Of a stretch of 18,256 nt of DNA, positions 15,701-18,256 are shown piece by piece. A model generated the notes under the pieces. It did not search any database and was not told the DNA's origin. It saw only the letters and a program-made list of their open reading frames with translations. Within the stretch, counting starts at the first letter, position 1. Each line of letters starts with the position of its first letter. The stretch comes from Candidatus Poseidoniales archaeon (GTDB taxonomy: Archaea; Thermoplasmatota; Poseidoniia; Poseidoniales; Poseidoniaceae): contig QQSA01000033.1 of assembly GCA_003602535.1 (NCBI GenBank), positions 9,352 through 27,607 of the forward strand. The letters are read 5' to 3'. A program made the translations under genes and the position numbers.

Positions 15701-16723
15701 GTCAAATTGCCTTATTGGGCCCAATATTAATTCGAAATCTGAATTCCTTGCAATAATCATTGCAAGAACAACCTCTGCAACCAATATTGCAGAGGTCCAC
15801 TGCATCAAATCTTGCCTCAGTCGCTTATCAGCAGCCAGGATTCCCTGCACTGCGATGATGAAAACCATTAGAGAAAGTGCTCCCCCTGAGCCCACATCCT
15901 CGTTATTATACTCGTATAACAATGGCAGGATTCCTGATGTTATTGCTACTACAGAGAAAATGATTCCACTATTTGCTCTCAAGGAAAGCCACATCGAAAG
16001 TGAAGCGAGTGCTATCATCGATATTCCAAGTTCCCATGAAACAATGTTTGCTGACCAATCCATCCAGATACTAGATCCAATTAGTGCAATTACCAGTGGA
16101 GTGAATGTAGTTACTGACCAACCAAATGTAGTGACTCCTTTCAATTTTGATAGATAATACGCTTGACCACTGGCTAGTAATAGAGTTGCAACCATTTGGA
16201 TGTAAATCGCATTTGCGGATGGAGTCCAGTTGGTGTCATTTGGGTTTGTTCCTTCATCGATTAACCATTGTACGTTGTAATCTCCAGCTAGAAGGCCAAT
16301 AATCCAGCGTGAGCCCCATAGTGTTCCAACCGCTAGGAAGAAAAACGAGACTCCTAGCATGTAATCATGGACATTTTGTAATTCATTTCCACCCTTTCTT
16401 CGTTGGAATTCAACTAAAGAAATAGCCATAAATCCAGAAATTAATCCTCCGAATCCGAGTACTAAAAATTCGCTTTGCCCGGTATCTTCTCCTCCGAATG
16501 CGATTGAAAGCAATCCTGCCCAAATTGCAATCATTGCTATTCCGAATAATATCAATTGAGCAAATTTTTGTAAGCCTGTATCTACAATATTTTGAGGTGC
16601 ATTTCCAATTATTCCCATCTTTACTTGAGGGGTTCTAACTGCATTTACAGAAAGATTTCCAAGTCTAGCAGACAATGTTCTTTCTATTACTGGCCTTGTA
16701 GGTCGAGATGGTGCATCCGCCAT
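12728..16723 (-). CDS. Giant multi-spanning membrane protein with acidic C-terminal linker and small terminal domain
   Basis: Unrecognised protein of about 1331 residues. A polar N-terminus of about 50 residues is followed by roughly 35 or more hydrophobic segments, packed with short loops up to about residue 1203. Longer soluble loops lie near 585-620 (basic, with NWFEGKRKN) and near 955-985 (amphipathic, with KWADEAKENLYEF). The last 125 residues are cytoplasmic-like: a helical start, a strongly acidic linker (EEEFEDEIEDALIDDEEE), and a compact final 50 residues beginning YPKHFNYDLQLDP. No transporter, glycosyltransferase or protease motif was recognised. The size and helix number recall very large prokaryotic DUF2339-like proteins, but that is only a resemblance. 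ATG 16723 is preferred; TTG 16732 is the longest form. It lies 69 bases downstream of the membrane-anchored subtilisin on the same strand. Confidence 0.8.
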   Translation of the reverse strand: MADAPSRPTRPVIERTLSARLGNLSVNAVRTPQVKMGIIGNAPQNIVDTGLQKFAQLILFGIAMIAIWAGLLSIAFGGEDTGQSEFLVLGFGGLISGFMAISLVEFQRRKGGNELQNVHDYMLGVSFFFLAVGTLWGSRWIIGLLAGDYNVQWLIDEGTNPNDTNWTPSANAIYIQMVATLLLASGQAYYLSKLKGVTTFGWSVTTFTPLVIALIGSSIWMDWSANIVSWELGISMIALASLSMWLSLRANSGIIFSVVAITSGILPLLYEYNNEDVGSGGALSLMVFIIAVQGILAADKRLRQDLMQWTSAILVAEVVLAMIIARNSDFELILGPIRQFDLPILDEYLTLQVGLWLAVLIAYFPATLQRRIPYMPIGLAASLFIITPKAGLIPWVVTLIMLPYLLTISKVTRNWVANLTMIATGFSFFIQSHWTGGFEPAWLEGFILITVLTTGELGRNKGHLSDWAHFVTLGLLVLSKSVLFGDDPYIPWAIFLYAVVSSYMMMIQAEKTGNQNVAFEASAATAGSMIIAVILSLFQRLDVPLPTTIADKLDGFNITLALVGLIVYAAMRKFRTIELDIGVMLNWFEGKRKNLMPVFDMEKRAWVVPEKETSSLESYAWGPLGRMSLIGPMILFTVSLTAVGATNLAENIVWTIMMLIPIGIIVKEVVDEENASSTGRMIATFTMIAVAAPMAYSLNAARYEVGEILISTILFDLMLLAGPIGISIMLSKKGLNDESLNRTADIATLCGLLILGLFDASGGLLFLSMYILVFSRAISHRLNLVLCIAPLAILVFGGANRFVSDGAIIAELLSWIDVTSYDPTEITILDVSRFSFILMALTNVIILGRGIMDRQFGIEKDEVETPMTIPSFWLTLGMFGVLPEASWILLTMTILLALYAWLTGRLEFIPWVAPLTLVSFLIGFSNDSNFNHFDGVDYLTHSLLGTGFVTLIINQASEKGWLYKWADEAKENLYEFQTVFNLESEQSRERLTSIMRIWTIACLTLSWTAFKGIGTLIGAIWATYDVFVNGQKYAILAMPLLHTFAVWNLLDQTGQELYGIDEVVGTILVLNGIFMTFIASKTEIAWNWEIFEWDDTIEYYGWIDRVGQLGIAYFLIGISWALGLGDSAVMLWAIWSVFLSGVAIQGFRDETETPWRRGIGSMGTIFSLFMLSFTFDAELFTFITWMFLGVVALGFGFAYISRMGEVSNLYAEDYIAAKEAIENQNLERIEAIPEPITSEEEFEDEIEDALIDDEEEVEVTNQVEEVDAPSESQEIQNQAVSYPKHFNYDLQLDPQVLSAIQNSLANTPHEGFKPIVSIATNGNLKIDFVPL
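15747..15796 (-). repeat. Two adjacent perfect inverted repeats inside the giant membrane-protein gene
   Basis: CTTGCAAT-AATC-ATTGCAAG (15747-15766; 8-bp arms, 4-base loop) and, four bases on, ACCTCTGCAA-CCAATA-TTGCAGAGGT (15771-15796; 10-bp arms, 6-base loop). All four arms share TGCAA/TTGCA. They fall in codons for one hydrophobic segment around residues 309-325. On the mRNA they could form two consecutive stem-loops; a role is not shown. Confidence 0.7.
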
Positions 16724-16769
16724 ACTAATCAATGCAAAATATACCTTTGGCTTTTCAATGTTGAGCCGG

Positions 16770-16787
16770 TAAAATACCCGAAGGTAT
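16770..16787 (-). terminator. Possible stem-loop terminator or processing hairpin after the anchored subtilisin
   Basis: Reading the - strand, ATACC-TTCG-GGTAT followed by TTT begins six bases after the subtilisin TGA. The 5-bp stem closed by a UUCG tetraloop plus a short T-run resembles an intrinsic terminator, although archaeal termination usually needs only T-rich tracts and the T-run here is short. It may partly insulate the giant membrane-protein gene from the upstream protease gene or stabilise the protease mRNA end. Confidence 0.4.
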
Positions 16788-16792
16788 CACTT

Positions 16793-18256
16793 TCATTCAA
16801 CAAGTTCGGCTACCGCAATTTCTTCCTCATCATAGAAATGCTTGGCTTCTTTATCTTCATCGGTCTTCAATATACCTGCTAATAGTATAATTGTGAGCAA
16901 AATTGAGGCGATAATTGAACCGTAAATCAGAACTTGGCTACCAGTTTCCTCTGGTGGTATGTCTGCACTTTCATCACTCAACAAGATATTGATAGATAGA
17001 ATCGAACTTGAACTTGCTCCGTCTAGGCCTCTAACCGATATTGTGTGATTTGTTTTACCTTCAAGGTCGATATTAGGAAGATGTTCCAGTTCATGCACTA
17101 TGTCTTCGTAAGTGAGATACACTTCTTCTTCATGATGGTATGAATGAATGTTGGTCCAATCGTGTCTTAGATCGCTACTTCTCCACTGAATAGAATCTAG
17201 TGATTTGCTCAAACTGATTTCTATTGATTCACCTTCTTTGATTTCAACTCTCATTACTGAATTCAGTTCGTTTTCAACAACTAATTTGATACTGGAGTCT
17301 AATTGGTATTGTTGATTGTATTGAGCCGCTTCTAAAACCGATTCTAAGGCATTGACATGGCCATGGCCATAGACGTTGTTTTGACGGTTCTTTGGTACTA
17401 AATCATCAACACAAGGTTCGTTTGCAGCCATGTAATGGCACTGACGATATGTTGCTTGTTCTTGCAGAATGTTACGAATATCGAATGGTGATAAATCGCT
17501 ATTTGCTTGTAGCATCAACGCACCGACTCCTGCTGCTCCAGGTGTAGCCATACTTGTGCCACTCATTCCGGTGTACTGATCTCCAGAATTTGCTTCAACA
17601 GAAATGATGTTACTTCCCATGTATGCGATATTAGGCTTGATTCGGCCTTCTTCAGTTGGACCTTGACTAGAATAAATTGCAATTGCAGTATTCTTGTCTA
17701 AAGCTCCTACAGTAATTGCGTCTTCGGCAGAACCTGGTGTTCCGATTTGGGCGCTTACTCCATTGTTGCCTGCAGCGATAAACAATGCAATACCCGCTCT
17801 GGTCATATTGTTTGCTTGACGGTTGACACTGTCCTCCTCTGAGGAGGTCCACTCTATCGCTCCCGGGCCACCCAAGCTCATTGAAGCGACTCTTGTATTG
17901 TATTTGTGCATTGTATCAATTGTCCACTGCATTCCTGCCATAACTGTGGCAAATGACCCACTTCCTCCTGCATCGAGTACTTTCACTCCTACAAGGTTAG
18001 CCTGAGGTGCCATTCCCACGTGTTCATAAGTTGGAGCACCGGTTCCTGCAGTAGTTCCTCCACAATGAGATCCGTGACCTTGGTCATCGTATGGGAAGTC
18101 TGTTCCGTTTGTGTTAGCTGCATTGTTTACAGGGTCGTAGAATCCGATAATCTTCGGGTCATATGTGGTAGGGTCATCATCTTGGTCATCAAGACTAGAG
18201 TGATTTCCGTCTAAACCTGTATCGATTATTGCTACAGTGGTTCCTGATCCATCATA
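16793..18256 (-). CDS. Membrane-anchored subtilisin-like (S8) protease, N-terminus cut by window edge
   Basis: The frame is open to the last base, giving 487 visible residues; the GTG at 18019 is internal. The catalytic triad is complete: D12 in VAIIDTGLD, H61 in DDQGHGSHCGG, and S235 in GMSGTSMATPGAAG; AAGNNG supplies the oxyanion-hole asparagine. An Asp-rich loop (residues 23-28, DDQDDD) follows the aspartate motif and may bind Ca2+. After the protease domain (to about 310) comes a beta-rich region of about 120 residues, then one hydrophobic helix (VLIYGSIIASILLTIILLAGIL region) and an acidic cytoplasmic tail rich in Glu/Asp. Topology is therefore extracellular protease with C-terminal anchor. 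The signal peptide and any propeptide lie outside the window. The giant membrane-protein gene follows 69 bases downstream. Confidence 0.93.
   Translation of the reverse strand, partial: YDGSGTTVAIIDTGLDGNHSSLDDQDDDPTTYDPKIIGFYDPVNNAANTNGTDFPYDDQGHGSHCGGTTAGTGAPTYEHVGMAPQANLVGVKVLDAGGSGSFATVMAGMQWTIDTMHKYNTRVASMSLGGPGAIEWTSSEEDSVNRQANNMTRAGIALFIAAGNNGVSAQIGTPGSAEDAITVGALDKNTAIAIYSSQGPTEEGRIKPNIAYMGSNIISVEANSGDQYTGMSGTSMATPGAAGVGALMLQANSDLSPFDIRNILQEQATYRQCHYMAANEPCVDDLVPKNRQNNVYGHGHVNALESVLEAAQYNQQYQLDSSIKLVVENELNSVMRVEIKEGESIEISLSKSLDSIQWRSSDLRHDWTNIHSYHHEEEVYLTYEDIVHELEHLPNIDLEGKTNHTISVRGLDGASSSSILSINILLSDESADIPPEETGSQVLIYGSIIASILLTIILLAGILKTDEDKEAKHFYDEEEIAVAELVE

Noticed and set aside
15693..16157. 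154-codon + strand ORF opposite the giant membrane-protein gene
   Set aside because: It is a shadow of the biased hydrophobic codons of the - strand gene; it has no ribosome-binding site and no motif.
16723..16746. TATATTTT upstream of the giant gene as its TATA box
   Set aside because: It ends about 13 bases before the ATG, too close for the usual 25-base spacing to a start site.
17358..17371. Perfect 14-base palindrome ATGGCCATGGCCAT as an operator
   Set aside because: It is produced by Gly-His-Gly-His codons (GGC CAT GGC CAT) inside the subtilisin domain; coding explains it.
17833..17847. CCTCCTC-T-GAGGAGG inverted repeat as a regulatory hairpin
   Set aside because: With a one-base centre only about five pairs can form in RNA, and it lies in codons for Ser-Ser-Glu-Glu inside the protease domain.
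1..18256. Mobile element, CRISPR array, tRNA or defence island
   Set aside because: No transposase, integrase, spaced direct repeats or tRNA-like cloverleaf was seen; all genes look like housekeeping, transport or proteolysis functions with uniform AT-rich composition.

Overview
The window looks like AT-rich, tightly packed archaeal DNA, most probably from a marine planktonic euryarchaeon of the Candidatus Poseidoniia type (Marine Group II/III). This assignment is an inference. It rests on the gene density (no gap longer than about 70 bases), TTG/GTG starts, short AT boxes instead of bacterial promoters, a lipoprotein-type and a membrane-anchored subtilisin with acidic tails, a fused 2-oxoacid dehydrogenase E1, and a very large multi-spanning membrane protein. 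No rRNA, tRNA, CRISPR array, IS element or integrase was seen. No stretch over 300 bases lacks a gene.

Left block (1-6591, + strand): five closely spaced genes that read like one transcription unit. They are the C-terminal part of thioredoxin reductase (cut by the window edge), a MoeB/ThiF E1-like activating enzyme fused to rhodanese, a receiver-domain protein with an unrecognised C-terminal half, an MFS transporter (ATGA overlap with the gene before), and a single-chain E1 alpha-beta thiamine-diphosphate dehydrogenase. A perfect 8-bp hairpin follows the MoeB stop codon.

Middle block (6560-11435): an aquaporin on the - strand, whose 3' end overlaps the E1 gene by 32 bases. It is divergent from a Ca2+/cation antiporter, with one AT-rich box between them that could serve both. 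Then come an acyl-CoA dehydrogenase and a translationally coupled MocA-like nucleotidyltransferase and XdhC/CoxI-family pair, which points to maturation of a molybdenum hydroxylase encoded elsewhere. A convergent oligoribonuclease (- strand) closes the block.

Right block (11480-18256): a secreted subtilisin with a lipobox signal peptide (+ strand) meets, with abutting stop codons, a roughly 1331-residue protein with about 35 or more membrane segments, an acidic linker and a small C-terminal domain (- strand). Just upstream of that giant gene on the same strand is a second subtilisin, with an intact catalytic triad and a C-terminal membrane anchor, truncated only at its N-terminus by the window edge. 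The giant protein between two surface proteases is the least explained object here and the best candidate for something undescribed.

All calls were made by eye from motifs. No database or structure search was run.
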